From contig JABLWZ010000024.1 of NCBI GenBank assembly GCA_013178275.1, positions 1 through 63,544 of the forward strand: a stretch of 63,544 nucleotides of DNA, read 5' to 3'. Shown here in pieces: positions 17,020 through 26,995 of this stretch (its first letter is position 1; every line of letters begins with the position of its first letter). The notes below the pieces were generated by a model. It worked only from the letters and a program-made list of their open reading frames with translations, ran no database searches and was not told the origin of the DNA. Made by a program: the position numbers and the translations under genes. The stretch comes from Bacillota bacterium (GTDB lineage: Bacteria; Bacillota; Ch66; Ch109).

Positions 17020-20000
17020 TCAGTTGGGTTTTTTCCTTTTCCTCGGCGGCCTGACGATCCGGATAAACTTCTGGACCACCCCCGGGTCGAACTGGGTCCC
17101 GGCGCACCTTTTAAGTTCATTAATCGCGTCCTCGAAGGACATGGCCTTACGGTAAGGCCGATCGGACACCATCGCCTCGTAGGCGTCTATCACCGCCAGC
17201 ATCCGGCACTCCAGGGGGATCTCATCCTCCTTTATCCTCAGCGGATAGCCCTCCCCGTTCCACCACTCGTGGTGCTTGATGATCCAGTCCGCGATCGGCG
17301 CCAGGTCGGAGGCGGCGAGAACGATCCGGTGCCCTATCTCACAGTGGCGCTGCATCTCGGACTTCTCGTCCATGGTCAGCGGCCCCGGTTTCAGCAGTAT
17401 CCGGTCGGGTATCCCCACCTTGCCGATGTCGTGGAACTTGGCCAGGAGCTTCAGGTCGTTCAGCTTCCGCTTGGGGAAGTTGTAGCTGCGGGCGAGGTTG
17501 ATCAGCAGGTCCTGGATCCGCAGCGAATGATCATTGGTGATGATGTCGCGGGCTTCCAGGGTCTTCATCAGGGTGTTGACGATGGCGCTGCGGGTGCTCT
17601 GGCTGCGGTGCAGCTTCTCCCGGTACATGTTGTTGTCCGCCTCCTTGAAGAGGTCGGCTATACTGGTGTTGCGGTCGGCAGTCACCGCGTACCCTACGGA
17701 GAGGTTCACCGGCAGGTCGGGGTTCAGCTTGTTGTAACCGTCGACGGTTTCGAGTATGCGGCGGCAGGAGTTTTCCACGTCCTTGGCCGAGGTGGCGGTG
17801 AGGATCACCGCGAACTCGTCGCCGCCGATGCGGGCGACCACGTCGTCCTTGCGGAAGCACTTCCTCATTATGCTCCCCACCTCGGTCAGCATCTTGTCAC
17901 CCGAGTGGTGGCCGAAGGTATCGTTGACCAGCTTCAGGCCGTCCAGGTCGCACACGATTATTCCCAGCGGGAAGCAGTCGGCGCCGGACCGGGACTGCAT
18001 CGCTTCCTCGAAAAAGGCGCGGTTGTTGAGCCCGGTCAGGTTGTCGTGCAGGCTCATGTGCATCAGCTTTTTCTCCACCTGCAGCCGATCGGTTATATCC
18101 CGCCCAACCGATTGATACTCGTACACTCCCGTCTCATAGATGATCCGGCGGGTGACCCACTGGACCCACCGCATCTCGCCGTTCTTCAGGGTCAACGGCG
18201 TCTCGTAGGTGGTTGTAGGGTTGTCCTGGCCCAGCGTCCTTAACAGTTCCCGAATCCTTTCCACCTCATGCGGGTGAAGGAATGACGCCACGTTTAGGCC
18301 GATCAGGTCCCCCATCTTGAAGCCGAAGAGCCCGCACAACGAGTTGTTCACGAAGGTTATCTCCCCATTGTGAAGGAAACGGAGGATCATCTCGGACTGG
18401 TCCATGACCATGGCCCGGTAAAGCTTCTCGCTCTTCTCGAGTTCCAGTTCCGCCAGCTTGCGCTGGGTTATATCGGTCAATACCCCAAAGACGTATGGGA
18501 CCCCGTCTTCATGCGCCAGCTTGCTGGAAACCGTGACATATTTTACACCCTCCTGGGTCACGATCCTGAACTCGGTTATACGGGGCCGGCCGTTCAGGTT
18601 CCGGTGGAAAGCCGCCCTTACCCGCTTCAGGTCCTCGGGGTGGACGAAATCGAAGATGTTCAGCCCGATAAAGTGTTCCTGTTTAAATTTCCCCAGGTTC
18701 TCGACCCCGGAGCTGATGTAAACGAAGCGGCCCTGCTCGTCGAGCCTGAAGAAGACATCGTTCATGTTCTCGACCAGGCTCCGGAACTGTTCCTCCGAGC
18801 GGCGGAGCGCCATCTCCGACTGCTGGCGTTCCGACTCGTCCCTGAAGACCAGCACCACCCCGACGGTCTTCCCCTCACCGTTCCGGATCGGCGCCGCCGA
18901 GTCGGCGATCGGCCTTACCGTACCGTCTTTCGCGACCAGGGAGGTGTGATTGGCCAGCCCCACTATCACCCCGTCCCGCAGGACCTTATCGGTGGGGATG
19001 GCCGCCGGCTCCCCGGTCTCCTGGTTGATGATGTTGAAGACCTCGGATATCGGTCGTCCGCAGGCGGATTCCAGGCTGTAGCCGGTAAGCTCCTCAGCGA
19101 TCTGGTTCATAAAAGTGATCCGGCTCTGCTGATCGGTAGCGATGACCGCGTCGCCGATGCTCTCCAGGGTGGTCTTGAACCACTCGCGCTGCTCGCGAAG
19201 GGACTCGTCCAGGAGCTTCTTTTCGGTGATATCGTGGAGCGACTCGATCGCCCCGATAAACCTTCCCTGCCCGTCATGCAATGGACCGGCCTTGCCCCAT
19301 ATATAAGCCCACCCGTTCCCGAAGGCCACCCTGACGAACCCCTCGGCCTCGATCGCGTCCCCCTTGCGGACGAAGACCGGGTAAGGGTTATCGGGGTCCT
19401 CACCGGGATTGAGGACCAGGTCGATCAGCATCGGCCGGTTGCTTCCGTAAAAATACCGGGCGTATTCCCGGCCGCCTCTGCCCATTATTTCCGACGCCTT
19501 GACCCCGGTCATCTCCTCTATGGCCTTGTTCCAGATGATGACCCGGCCTTCGCTGTCTATGGCGAAGGTGGCGTCGGGGAGGAAGTTGATTATCTCATTC
19601 AGCCGCCGCTCGGACTCGCGGAGCGAAACCTCCAGACACTTGATGTGGTTTATATCGCGAAAAGACTCGATCGCCCCGATCAGGTTGCCCTCGCTGTCAT
19701 ACAGGGGGTTGCCCTGTCCCGAGGCGTAAACCCGGCCCTCTCCGTAGGCCACGTTGATATACCCTTCCGCGACCAGGATACCCTTTTGTTTTTTGATGAC
19801 GGTGTAGCTTTTTTCGACCTGCTCGTCGGGGCGGAGCACCAGGTCGACCACCATGGGCCGCCTGATCCCGTAAAATGGGAGAGCGTATTCATAGTTGCCC
19901 TTGCCGATCATATCGGCAGCGCTGATCCCGGTCATCTTCTCGATGGCCCGGTTCCAGATAGTCACTTCTCCGTTCAGGTTTATCGCGAAGGTGGGGTCGG

Positions 20001-20139
20001 GGAGTAAGTCGAAAGCGTCAGCCATGCTCTGTTCGGATTCCTTCAGGGTCTCTGCCTTTTTTAACCTCTGGGCCTCTTCTCCTGGTGCTTCCAGTTCTTC
20101 CTTCAGGTCTGCTGCATCCACGCCGGCATCTTTTATCAT
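17020..20139 (-). CDS. Multi-PAS GGDEF and HD-GYP cyclic-di-GMP protein
   Basis: This 1039-aa protein has no membrane segment. After a short coiled coil there are about five PAS/PAC modules (approximately 38-155, 170-290, 305-425, 430-550 and 560-670). A GGDEF domain follows with an intact RIGGDEFAVIL active site, then an HD-GYP domain with HDIGKVGIPD and GEGYP plus the DAYEAMVSDRPYR segment. It therefore carries both synthesis and hydrolysis modules for c-di-GMP. The first two PAS modules are nearly duplicates of each other (NYEYALPFYG and GREYARYFYG with VDLVL/IDLVL). It is monocistronic, and its input signals are unknown. Confidence 0.93.
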   Translation of the reverse strand: MIKDAGVDAADLKEELEAPGEEAQRLKKAETLKESEQSMADAFDLLPDPTFAINLNGEVTIWNRAIEKMTGISAADMIGKGNYEYALPFYGIRRPMVVDLVLRPDEQVEKSYTVIKKQKGILVAEGYINVAYGEGRVYASGQGNPLYDSEGNLIGAIESFRDINHIKCLEVSLRESERRLNEIINFLPDATFAIDSEGRVIIWNKAIEEMTGVKASEIMGRGGREYARYFYGSNRPMLIDLVLNPGEDPDNPYPVFVRKGDAIEAEGFVRVAFGNGWAYIWGKAGPLHDGQGRFIGAIESLHDITEKKLLDESLREQREWFKTTLESIGDAVIATDQQSRITFMNQIAEELTGYSLESACGRPISEVFNIINQETGEPAAIPTDKVLRDGVIVGLANHTSLVAKDGTVRPIADSAAPIRNGEGKTVGVVLVFRDESERQQSEMALRRSEEQFRSLVENMNDVFFRLDEQGRFVYISSGVENLGKFKQEHFIGLNIFDFVHPEDLKRVRAAFHRNLNGRPRITEFRIVTQEGVKYVTVSSKLAHEDGVPYVFGVLTDITQRKLAELELEKSEKLYRAMVMDQSEMILRFLHNGEITFVNNSLCGLFGFKMGDLIGLNVASFLHPHEVERIRELLRTLGQDNPTTTYETPLTLKNGEMRWVQWVTRRIIYETGVYEYQSVGRDITDRLQVEKKLMHMSLHDNLTGLNNRAFFEEAMQSRSGADCFPLGIIVCDLDGLKLVNDTFGHHSGDKMLTEVGSIMRKCFRKDDVVARIGGDEFAVILTATSAKDVENSCRRILETVDGYNKLNPDLPVNLSVGYAVTADRNTSIADLFKEADNNMYREKLHRSQSTRSAIVNTLMKTLEARDIITNDHSLRIQDLLINLARSYNFPKRKLNDLKLLAKFHDIGKVGIPDRILLKPGPLTMDEKSEMQRHCEIGHRIVLAASDLAPIADWIIKHHEWWNGEGYPLRIKEDEIPLECRMLAVIDAYEAMVSDRPYRKAMSFEDAINELKRCAGTQFDPGVVQKFIRIVRPPRKRKKPN

Positions 20140-20326
20140 TACCGAGGATTCCCCCCAAAAGGCGGTTTAGCTGGGCCTTATTGCCATATTTACCATGAAT
20201 CTTTATTCAATGTTATTATTCTAACATATTTTATACAAGTGCACCTGGTAATTAAATGATTCATTTTAATAAAACATCGCACCGTGATTATTTCAGGATC
20301 GATCCTGGGTAAGCTAAACATGAAAG

Positions 20327-20539
20327 GTGGTGATACTTCTGTCCAGCCGGATCAACAAGTGCATGGTGCAGGAATGCAAATACAACAAGAATAACGAGTG
20401 CCTCGCCGGCGGGGTGGAGGTCAAGTCGCAGCAGAACGCCATCAACAGCGGCGTACAGACCTCCAGCCATACCCTGTGTGAGACCTTCGCCCCCCGGGAT
20501 TCGTCCTCAGCGGGCGCTGACGACCTCACCTTATCATAG
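20327..20539 (+). CDS. DUF1540 small cysteine protein
   Basis: The roughly 70-aa protein carries one DUF1540 module: INKCMVQECKYNKNNECLAG, with the later Cys in TLCETFAP. The four Cys probably bind a metal. This family is common in spore-forming Firmicutes, often in more than one copy. The start is uncertain: GTG 20327, GTG 20330 or an unusual CTG at 20339, the last best spaced after AAAGGTGGTGA. Confidence 0.8.
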   Translation: MVILLSSRINKCMVQECKYNKNNECLAGGVEVKSQQNAINSGVQTSSHTLCETFAPRDSSSAGADDLTLS

Positions 20540-20682
20540 GTCAGAGGGTTTAAGGCCCCGCAGAGGGTGCTCTGCCGCCGTCCGAGCCGGAGGATTGTTT
20601 ATTTTTCGGCCTGGACGGTGGTTTTTTTTCTGGCTTGAGTTATAATAAGAGAAAGTATGTTCGGTTTACTGGTGGTGGTTAA

Positions 20683-22026
20683 ATGGACCTGTTGGAAAAG
20701 CTGCGGATACTGGCCGGGGCCGCAAAATACGACGTGTCCTGCGCCTCGTCCGGGTCCAGCCGCGGGCCCCAGAAGGGGGCCCTGGGGTCGGTGACCGGCG
20801 CCGGCTGCTGCCACACCTTCACCGCCGACGGCCGGTGCGTGTCGCTGCTGAAGATACTGCTGACCAACCACTGCATCTACGACTGCGCCTACTGCGCCAA
20901 CCGAAAGTCGAACGACGTGGAGCGGGCCGCCTTCACCGCCGACGAGGTGGTCGGCCTGACCATCAATTTTTACCGGCGCAACTACATCGACGGGCTCTTC
21001 ATCAGTTCGGCGGTCAGCCGGAGCCCCGACCACACCATGGAGCTGATGATCCGGGTGGTGGAGAAGCTCAGAAACGAGCAGAAATTCAGGGGCTACATCC
21101 ATTTAAAGGTCATCCCCGGCGCGGACAGCGACCTGGTAAAGAAGGCTGGCGCGCTGGTGGACCGGATGAGCGTCAACATCGAGCTCCCCTCCTCCCGGTC
21201 CTTAAAGCTGCTCGCCCCGGAGAAGAAGCAGGAGGATATCTTTCAGCCCATGGGCCTCCTGCGGAGCGGGATCGCCGCCAGCCGGGCCGAGCGCCGGGAG
21301 TCCCGCAAGGCGCCGCTCTTCGTCCCCGCGGGCCAGAGCACCCAGCTGATCGTCGGGGCCAGCGATGAGAGCGACTACCACATCCTCCACCTCAGCGAAG
21401 GGCTCTACCGCAAGTACTCCCTAAAGCGGGTCTACTACTCCGCCTACGTCCCGGTCAACCGGGGAAAGAACCTCCCCACGATAGAAAACCCGCCCACCCT
21501 GCGGGAGCACCGACTCTACCAGGGGGACTGGCTGCTGCGTTTCTACGGCTTCGAGGCCCGGGAGCTGCTTTCCGAGGCCAACCCCAACTTCGACGTCAAC
21601 TTCGACCCCAAGACCAACTGGGCGCTGAACAACCTGGACAGCTTCCCGCTGGAGGTGAACCGGGCCCCCTACGAGATGCTGCTCCGAGTGCCGGGGATAG
21701 GGGTGCGGGGGGCCAACAAGATCATCAGCGCCCGTCGGGTCGGACGCCTGGGTTTCGACGACCTGAAAAAGCTGGGAATCGTGATAAAGCGGGCGCGGTA
21801 CTTCATAACCTGCCAGGGAAGGTACTACGGCGGCGTGGACCTGGACCCGCTGAAGGTCCGGCGGGCGCTCCAGCCGGGACTGGACCTGAACCTGGTGGAG
21901 CAGCTCAGCCTGTTTGCGGGGGACGAGTCCCGGCCGCTCCTGCCACCGGCGGAGGCGGCGGCGCTGGGGCCCGGCCGGCGGCTGCTGCTCCCCGACGCAG
22001 GCACCGAGATCACCGGGGAGTTTTAG
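20683..22026 (+). CDS. Radical SAM protein, putative DNA modification/repair family
   Basis: This 447-aa protein has the radical-SAM cluster motif CIYDCAYC (CxxxCxxC) near residue 64. The N-terminus is typical of the TIGR03916-type putative DNA modification/repair family (KLRILAGAAKYDVSC ... GCCHTFTADGRC). The C-terminal part has a helix-hairpin-helix motif (LLRVPGIGVRGANKIISARR), consistent with nucleic-acid binding. It is followed 12 bp later by the DUF4130-type gene, the standard partner. The substrate is not established. A -10-like TATAAT lies at 20641. Confidence 0.9.
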   Translation: MDLLEKLRILAGAAKYDVSCASSGSSRGPQKGALGSVTGAGCCHTFTADGRCVSLLKILLTNHCIYDCAYCANRKSNDVERAAFTADEVVGLTINFYRRNYIDGLFISSAVSRSPDHTMELMIRVVEKLRNEQKFRGYIHLKVIPGADSDLVKKAGALVDRMSVNIELPSSRSLKLLAPEKKQEDIFQPMGLLRSGIAASRAERRESRKAPLFVPAGQSTQLIVGASDESDYHILHLSEGLYRKYSLKRVYYSAYVPVNRGKNLPTIENPPTLREHRLYQGDWLLRFYGFEARELLSEANPNFDVNFDPKTNWALNNLDSFPLEVNRAPYEMLLRVPGIGVRGANKIISARRVGRLGFDDLKKLGIVIKRARYFITCQGRYYGGVDLDPLKVRRALQPGLDLNLVEQLSLFAGDESRPLLPPAEAAALGPGRRLLLPDAGTEITGEF

Positions 22027-22038
22027 GAGTGAAAGCCA

Positions 22039-22782
22039 TTGATCGAGTACATCCACGACGGCACCTTCGAGGGACTGCTCACCGCCGTGTACCACGCCTT
22101 TCGGCACGGCGGGGACTGCACCATCTCCCGGGCCGGGGCGCACGCGCCCAACCTGCTCGACGAGCCGGTGACAGTCGAGCCCTCGGAGGAGCTGTTCGAC
22201 CGGGTCTACCGGGGGATAAAGCGGAGGATGGGATTCGAGACCCTGAAAAACGTGTACTACCTGCATCTCAGCGAGGCCCGGGGGGTAGACGCCCTGATCC
22301 TGGAGTACCTGAGGCTGGCAGCGAAGCGGGGTCCCCGCGTGAACCTGGCCAAAAACCAGGACACCATCCTCAAGGTGGACCGGTACGTCCGCCAGGTGGG
22401 CCACGAGGCTCACCGCTTCACCGGGTTCCTGCGGTTTACCCGGGTCGCGCCCCGGCAGTTCTACGCCGCCATCGAGCCCGACCACAACATCCTGCCGCTG
22501 ATCGCGGGCCACTTCACCCGCCGCTTCTCCGACCAGTGCTTCATCATCCACGACCTGAAGCGGGAAAGCGCGGCGCTTTATAACCTGAACGAGGTCGTCA
22601 TGGCGGGGATGACCCGGGAGCAGGGGGACCGGCTGCAGCAGCACACCTGCGACGAGTCCTTCGACCGGCTCTGGCGGGAGTTCTACCAGGCGGTCAACAT
22701 CGAGGAGCGCCGCAACGAATCGCTGAGAAGGCAGCTGCTGCCGAGGCGCTACTGGAAGCACCTGACCGAGCTGATGGAATAG
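22039..22782 (+). CDS. Probable DNA metabolism protein (TIGR03915/DUF4130 family)
   Basis: The 247-aa protein begins with a TTG start after GGAGTG. It has the family features YIHDGTFEGLLTAVYHAF, TLKNVYYLHLSEARG and FTGFLRF, and a C-terminal TRRFSDQCFIIHDLKRE. It is the partner of the radical SAM gene just upstream; the two families co-occur widely in Firmicutes and are predicted to act together on DNA. No catalytic mechanism is known to me. Confidence 0.9.
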   Translation: MIEYIHDGTFEGLLTAVYHAFRHGGDCTISRAGAHAPNLLDEPVTVEPSEELFDRVYRGIKRRMGFETLKNVYYLHLSEARGVDALILEYLRLAAKRGPRVNLAKNQDTILKVDRYVRQVGHEAHRFTGFLRFTRVAPRQFYAAIEPDHNILPLIAGHFTRRFSDQCFIIHDLKRESAALYNLNEVVMAGMTREQGDRLQQHTCDESFDRLWREFYQAVNIEERRNESLRRQLLPRRYWKHLTELME

Positions 22783-24939
22783 CTACCGGGTATCCTCCCG
22801 GCCCCTGGTTATATAGGTCGAACACTGGTCGTGCGGGAGCGGGCAGCTGAAGTGGTAGCCCTGGAAGCTCCTGCAGCCGAGTTCCTTTAACAGCTGGAGC
22901 TGCTCGGGGGTTTCGACGAACTCCGCGATGACGCTGATCTGCATGTTTTCCGCCAGGTAATTGATCGAGGAGATGATATCCTGGCAGCTCTTGTTGTTCT
23001 CCACCTCTTTGGTCAGGGAGCCGTCGATCTTTATCCGGTCCAGGTTCAGGTAGCGCAGGCAGTATAGTGAGGCGTGCCCCATGCCGAAGTCGTCGATCGC
23101 TATACTGACCCCCATCTCCTTGATCCGGTTGATCAGGTCGATGGTCTGCTGATTGGTTTCGAAGGCCAGGGTCTCGGTGATCTCCAGCTCCAGGTCCTCG
23201 GGCCGCAGCCCGTATCCGGCGATGGTGTCGGTCAGCGCCGTCAGCAGCGACTCGTCCCGCAGCTGCATGGGCGAGATGTTTATCGACATCCGGAGGTCGG
23301 ATAGGCCCTGGGCGTTCCACTCCGCGAGCTGCGAACCCGCCCGGTCGATGATCCACCGACCCAGTTCATCTATCATCCCGGCCTCCTCCGCCAGCGAGAC
23401 CACGAGCTGCGGCGGGACCCGGCCGTAACGGGGATGGTTCCAGCGCAGCAGGGCCTCCACCCCCAGCACCCGGCCCTTCTCATCCACCTGCGGCTGGTAC
23501 TCGAGAAAGAACCCGTTTTCCCTTATCGCCTCACGTATCTCCCGGACCAGGTTCTTGGCCATGCTTCCCACCTGGTCGCTGCGGGACAGCAGGTGGGTCT
23601 GCCGGCTGTAGTTGACGTTTAGGACATTGTCCAGCAGCCGGTGGTAGGCCCCGATGATCTCATGCTCCTTCTGCATCTCGAATGCCTTGACGAAGGGATA
23701 GTAGATAGCGGTGCCGACCGCGATGTTCAAGACCTGCAGCGCCATGCCCCGCCAGGAATCGGTGGCCATCCAGGCGCCCAGCAGGGGCGGGGTGGTCCAG
23801 TTGATCGGGGCGATAGTGACCGGCACCAGCCCGGCCGCGGTGGCCGCGTAGGCTATCAGGGTAAGCACCAGCGGGGCGAGCACGAACGGAATTAAAAACA
23901 CCAGGTTCATCACCACCGGCAGCCCGAAGACCAGTATCTCGTTGATGTTGAAGATGGCCGGGACCAGCGAAATCTTGGCCAGTTTGGCCATGTTGCTTTT
24001 TCTCGCCACCAGGAATATCGCGATCAGCAGGCAGAGGGTCGAGCCCGACCCGCCGATCAGGGCGAAGGAGTCCAGAAAGGGCTTGGTCAGGATATGGGGG
24101 GCAGCGGCTCCGGCCGCTATGGCGTCGACATTCAGGTCGATGGCCTTCAGGTAGATGTCGTTGGAAACCGAAAAGAGAACGTTGCTGCCGTGAATCCCAA
24201 AAAACCAGAAGACCTGGCTCAGGATGATGAAAAAGGCCGCGGCCAGGGATGGGCTTTCGATGCTGCTAAAGAGCAGCTTGGTCAGGTCGATGAATACCTG
24301 GTTGATGTCCTGGATGCCGAAATAGGCCAGGACAAAACGGAGCGCGGTAAATACGACCAGGGTCATGCAGCAGGGCAGGATGGAGAACATGGCCTGGGGT
24401 ATCACCTGATCCGCCTCCACGAAGAAGGAACCGAAGTTGATGTTCAGATACTCGTGCAGCAGGAGGAAAAGCTTGACCGACAGGATGGTGATGACTATGG
24501 AAAGAAAGACCCCGGTGGTCCCGGCGTGGCTGGAATGGAGTCCGCTGCTCTCGGTGCTGATGATGAGCAGGAGCGAGGAGACCGCGGTGAGCGACGCGAT
24601 GATCGGGTTGATGGGGTACTTTTCCTTATCCTCGGTGTAAGCGGCCACATACGAGTAGGCGATGGTGATCGAGAGGGCGATCCCCATGATCCCGAAGGTG
24701 AAGTTATACACGACGTCCCCGAAGGACTTCCAGTTATCGCCGAACCAGGAGGCCATCAGGGTCTGGTAGCCGCTCAGGGGGAAGTTGTTGACCACCAGGG
24801 CCATCGACCCCAGGATGATCAGGGGGACGAGCTGCAGCAGGCCGCGGTTGATCGATTTTATCCATGGATTGTCCGATATCTCCGACGACAGGTAAAGGGC
24901 GTTTTTAAGGAGGCTCATTACCGTACTGCTCCGTCTCAT
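22783..24939 (-). CDS. PTS EIIC-like membrane domain fused to an EAL c-di-GMP phosphodiesterase
   Basis: The 718-aa protein has an N-terminal lactose/cellobiose-type PTS EIIC domain (about 10-425, many membrane segments). It retains the substrate-site landmarks FFGIHGSNVL (His250) and NINEILVFGLP (Glu334). Residues about 465-710 are an EAL domain with EALLRWNHP (Glu495), the Asn in SINISPMQL, ITET, DDFGMGHASL and KIDGSLTKEV, so it looks catalytically intact. There is no IIA or IIB gene nearby. The EIIC part may therefore sense a sugar rather than transport it and control c-di-GMP breakdown (inference). The stop abuts the end of the convergent DUF4130 gene. The start is uncertain between 24939 and an ATG at 24918. 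Confidence 0.9.
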   Translation of the reverse strand: MRRSSTVMSLLKNALYLSSEISDNPWIKSINRGLLQLVPLIILGSMALVVNNFPLSGYQTLMASWFGDNWKSFGDVVYNFTFGIMGIALSITIAYSYVAAYTEDKEKYPINPIIASLTAVSSLLLIISTESSGLHSSHAGTTGVFLSIVITILSVKLFLLLHEYLNINFGSFFVEADQVIPQAMFSILPCCMTLVVFTALRFVLAYFGIQDINQVFIDLTKLLFSSIESPSLAAAFFIILSQVFWFFGIHGSNVLFSVSNDIYLKAIDLNVDAIAAGAAAPHILTKPFLDSFALIGGSGSTLCLLIAIFLVARKSNMAKLAKISLVPAIFNINEILVFGLPVVMNLVFLIPFVLAPLVLTLIAYAATAAGLVPVTIAPINWTTPPLLGAWMATDSWRGMALQVLNIAVGTAIYYPFVKAFEMQKEHEIIGAYHRLLDNVLNVNYSRQTHLLSRSDQVGSMAKNLVREIREAIRENGFFLEYQPQVDEKGRVLGVEALLRWNHPRYGRVPPQLVVSLAEEAGMIDELGRWIIDRAGSQLAEWNAQGLSDLRMSINISPMQLRDESLLTALTDTIAGYGLRPEDLELEITETLAFETNQQTIDLINRIKEMGVSIAIDDFGMGHASLYCLRYLNLDRIKIDGSLTKEVENNKSCQDIISSINYLAENMQISVIAEFVETPEQLQLLKELGCRSFQGYHFSCPLPHDQCSTYITRGREDTR

Positions 24940-24965
24940 GCTTTAATCTACACCAGATAAAGTAC

Positions 24966-25007
24966 AAAAAACCACCCTTTTCCAATTATAGCAAAAAGGT
25001 GGTTTTA
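24966..25007 (-). terminator. Terminator of the chemoreceptor gene
   Basis: AAAACCACC..TTTTT and AAAAAGG..GGTGGTTTT form a long stem with an A/T-rich loop; the minus-strand end has TTTTTT. It lies just after the stop at 25025. Confidence 0.85.
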
Positions 25008-25024
25008 TTGTACAACGGTTATCA

Positions 25025-26737
25025 TTAAATATTGAACGCGCTTACCGCGTCTTTCAGCCGCTTCGCCATCTGCGCCACCTCGCCGATGGAGCTGTCCATG
25101 CTCTGCACCGACTTGGTCTGCATCGCGGTGATCGATGAAACCTCCTGCGCCGCGGCGGAGGACTGCTGGGTTATGGCCGAGATCTGCTCCATCGACCGGA
25201 CCACCTGGTTTACCTCCGAGGCCATCTGCTGCATGGCCTTGATGACCTCTCCGAACTCGTGGTTGATCTCGATGATCCCCTTCTCGGTGTACTGGAAGAG
25301 CTGCTCGGCGGTGGACACCGAGCTGGACTGCTCCTTGATCACCGAGAGCGATTCGCCCACCTGGGCCACAGCGGTCTGGGTGCCGTTCTGGATGTCCAGG
25401 ATCAGCTCCTCGATCTGGTGCGCGGCCTTGGCCGTCTCGTCCGCCAGCTTGCGGACCTCCTCCGACACCACCGCGAAACCGCGTCCCGCCTCACCCGCGC
25501 GCGCCGCCTCGATCGCCGCGTTCAGCGCCAGCATGTTGGTCTGGGCGGAGATGCCGGTGATGACCTCGATGATCTTGCTTATCTCCAGCGAACGCTGGTT
25601 CAGCCCGCCGACCACCTGCTCCAGCCTCTGGGAGCTTTCGGAACTCTGGCCCATGGTCTTGGTCAGGAGGTCGACCGTTCCCATGCCGTCCTCTACCACC
25701 TGCTGGAACCGTTCGGTGACCTCGCCCACCCGGGTGGCGTTCTTTTCCACCTCGTTCAGGGACCGGGTCATGCGGTTGATGATGGACATAGCGTCCTGGG
25801 CGGATTCCGCCTGGCTGGAAGCACCCTTGGCCAGGCCGTCGATGTTCACCGCCACCTCGCCCGATGCCCGGCCGCTCTCATTGGCCGAAACCGAAAGGCT
25901 GTTCAGCGAGGCGACCAGCGCGGCGGCCAGGTCGCTGATCTGCATCACCAGCCGCTTCAGGTTGTTGACCATCTGGTTGAAGTTCTGGCCGAGTTCTCCG
26001 ATCTCGTCGTTGGAGGAGATCTGGATCTCCTGCCGCAGGTCGCCCCCGGCCACCTTCTGGCTGATGGAGGTCAGGGCGATGATCGGCCTCACGAACTTGC
26101 GGTCGATTATGAACCAGGCGATCAGGATGGCCAGCACGTAGCCGATCGCCCCGTAGGTGATGATCTTGTTGCGGAAGTCGTTGGATATCTGCTCGTAGGG
26201 GGTTACCGGGACCCCCACGAACCAAATCCCCACGACCTGGTTCTGGGAGTTGCGGAGCGGCTCGTAGGCGGCCAGGTTTCGGGTGTCCACGACCACCGCC
26301 TCGCCGCTGAACTGTTTCCCCTGCCTTAAAACCACCTCGGCCACATTGTCCGCCACCTTGGTGTTTACCATCCTCTCCCCGTCCTTCTTGACGTTGGTGG
26401 CCACCCGGGTGTCGCTGCGGAATATCGTCGCGTTGTCCTTGGTCAGGTCCCCGATCTGGTCGATCAGGGCGTAGTTGCCCTCCATCAGGACATCGCCCTT
26501 GTACAGTTTGCCGTCCTTGAGCTCCCAGCTGCCGGGATACTCCTGCTCGATCAGCCGGTAGCCGAGCGCCAGGTCGGAATCCAGCTTGCTTTGAGCCGAG
26601 GTGATCATGTTGTTCTTCATGGTGTAGTAGGAATAAAAACCGATGACCAGGACGAGTGCGGTAACGATGGAGACGATGACAAAGACCAGCTTGGCACGGA
26701 TGCTGAACCTAAAACTGCCCACCCCTTTTTCATTCAC
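25025..26737 (-). CDS. Methyl-accepting chemotaxis protein with single-Cache-type sensor
   Basis: A 570-aa chemoreceptor. Transmembrane segment 1 is at about 15-38. A periplasmic-side Cache-like domain follows (about 40-195, with [16 protein letters not shown] and [16 protein letters not shown]). Transmembrane segment 2 is at about 200-220, then a HAMP domain ([20 protein letters not shown]) and the MCP signalling coiled coil. The hairpin tip is [20 protein letters not shown] followed by [16 protein letters not shown]. There are no chemotaxis genes beside it. The AAGGAGG site is 12 nt upstream. The ligand is unknown. Confidence 0.93.
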   Translation of the reverse strand: MNEKGVGSFRFSIRAKLVFVIVSIVTALVLVIGFYSYYTMKNNMITSAQSKLDSDLALGYRLIEQEYPGSWELKDGKLYKGDVLMEGNYALIDQIGDLTKDNATIFRSDTRVATNVKKDGERMVNTKVADNVAEVVLRQGKQFSGEAVVVDTRNLAAYEPLRNSQNQVVGIWFVGVPVTPYEQISNDFRNKIITYGAIGYVLAILIAWFIIDRKFVRPIIALTSISQKVAGGDLRQEIQISSNDEIGELGQNFNQMVNNLKRLVMQISDLAAALVASLNSLSVSANESGRASGEVAVNIDGLAKGASSQAESAQDAMSIINRMTRSLNEVEKNATRVGEVTERFQQVVEDGMGTVDLLTKTMGQSSESSQRLEQVVGGLNQRSLEISKIIEVITGISAQTNMLALNAAIEAARAGEAGRGFAVVSEEVRKLADETAKAAHQIEELILDIQNGTQTAVAQVGESLSVIKEQSSSVSTAEQLFQYTEKGIIEINHEFGEVIKAMQQMASEVNQVVRSMEQISAITQQSSAAAQEVSSITAMQTKSVQSMDSSIGEVAQMAKRLKDAVSAFNI

Positions 26738-26995
26738 CCTCGTAGCCTCCTTTAGACCCTCTTTCTATCTATAACTAATGTTATTTTTTGTTCATTATTC
26801 TTTAAATAATGGTAACCACTTTTCATAAAATGCCATTCTAATGTTAAATCAAAAAAGTCCCTTATTCAATCACCCGCGGCATTTCCCGACTATTATTTTT
26901 TGTTTCAATGAATATCCTCTAATTCCTATTAAACTTATATTATCCGTCTACTTTATCAAAACGGCCAGACCCTTCCCTCCGGGACCACAGGTCTT

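Noticed and set aside
16906..18243. Plus-strand frame of 445 codons
   Set aside because: Runs antisense through the GGDEF/HD-GYP domains and is not protein-like.
18370..20007. Plus-strand frame of 545 codons opposite the PAS-GGDEF gene
   Set aside because: Codon-shadow of the PAS repeats; no recognisable domain.
21421..22761. Minus-strand frame of 446 codons
   Set aside because: Antisense to the radical SAM/DUF4130 pair.
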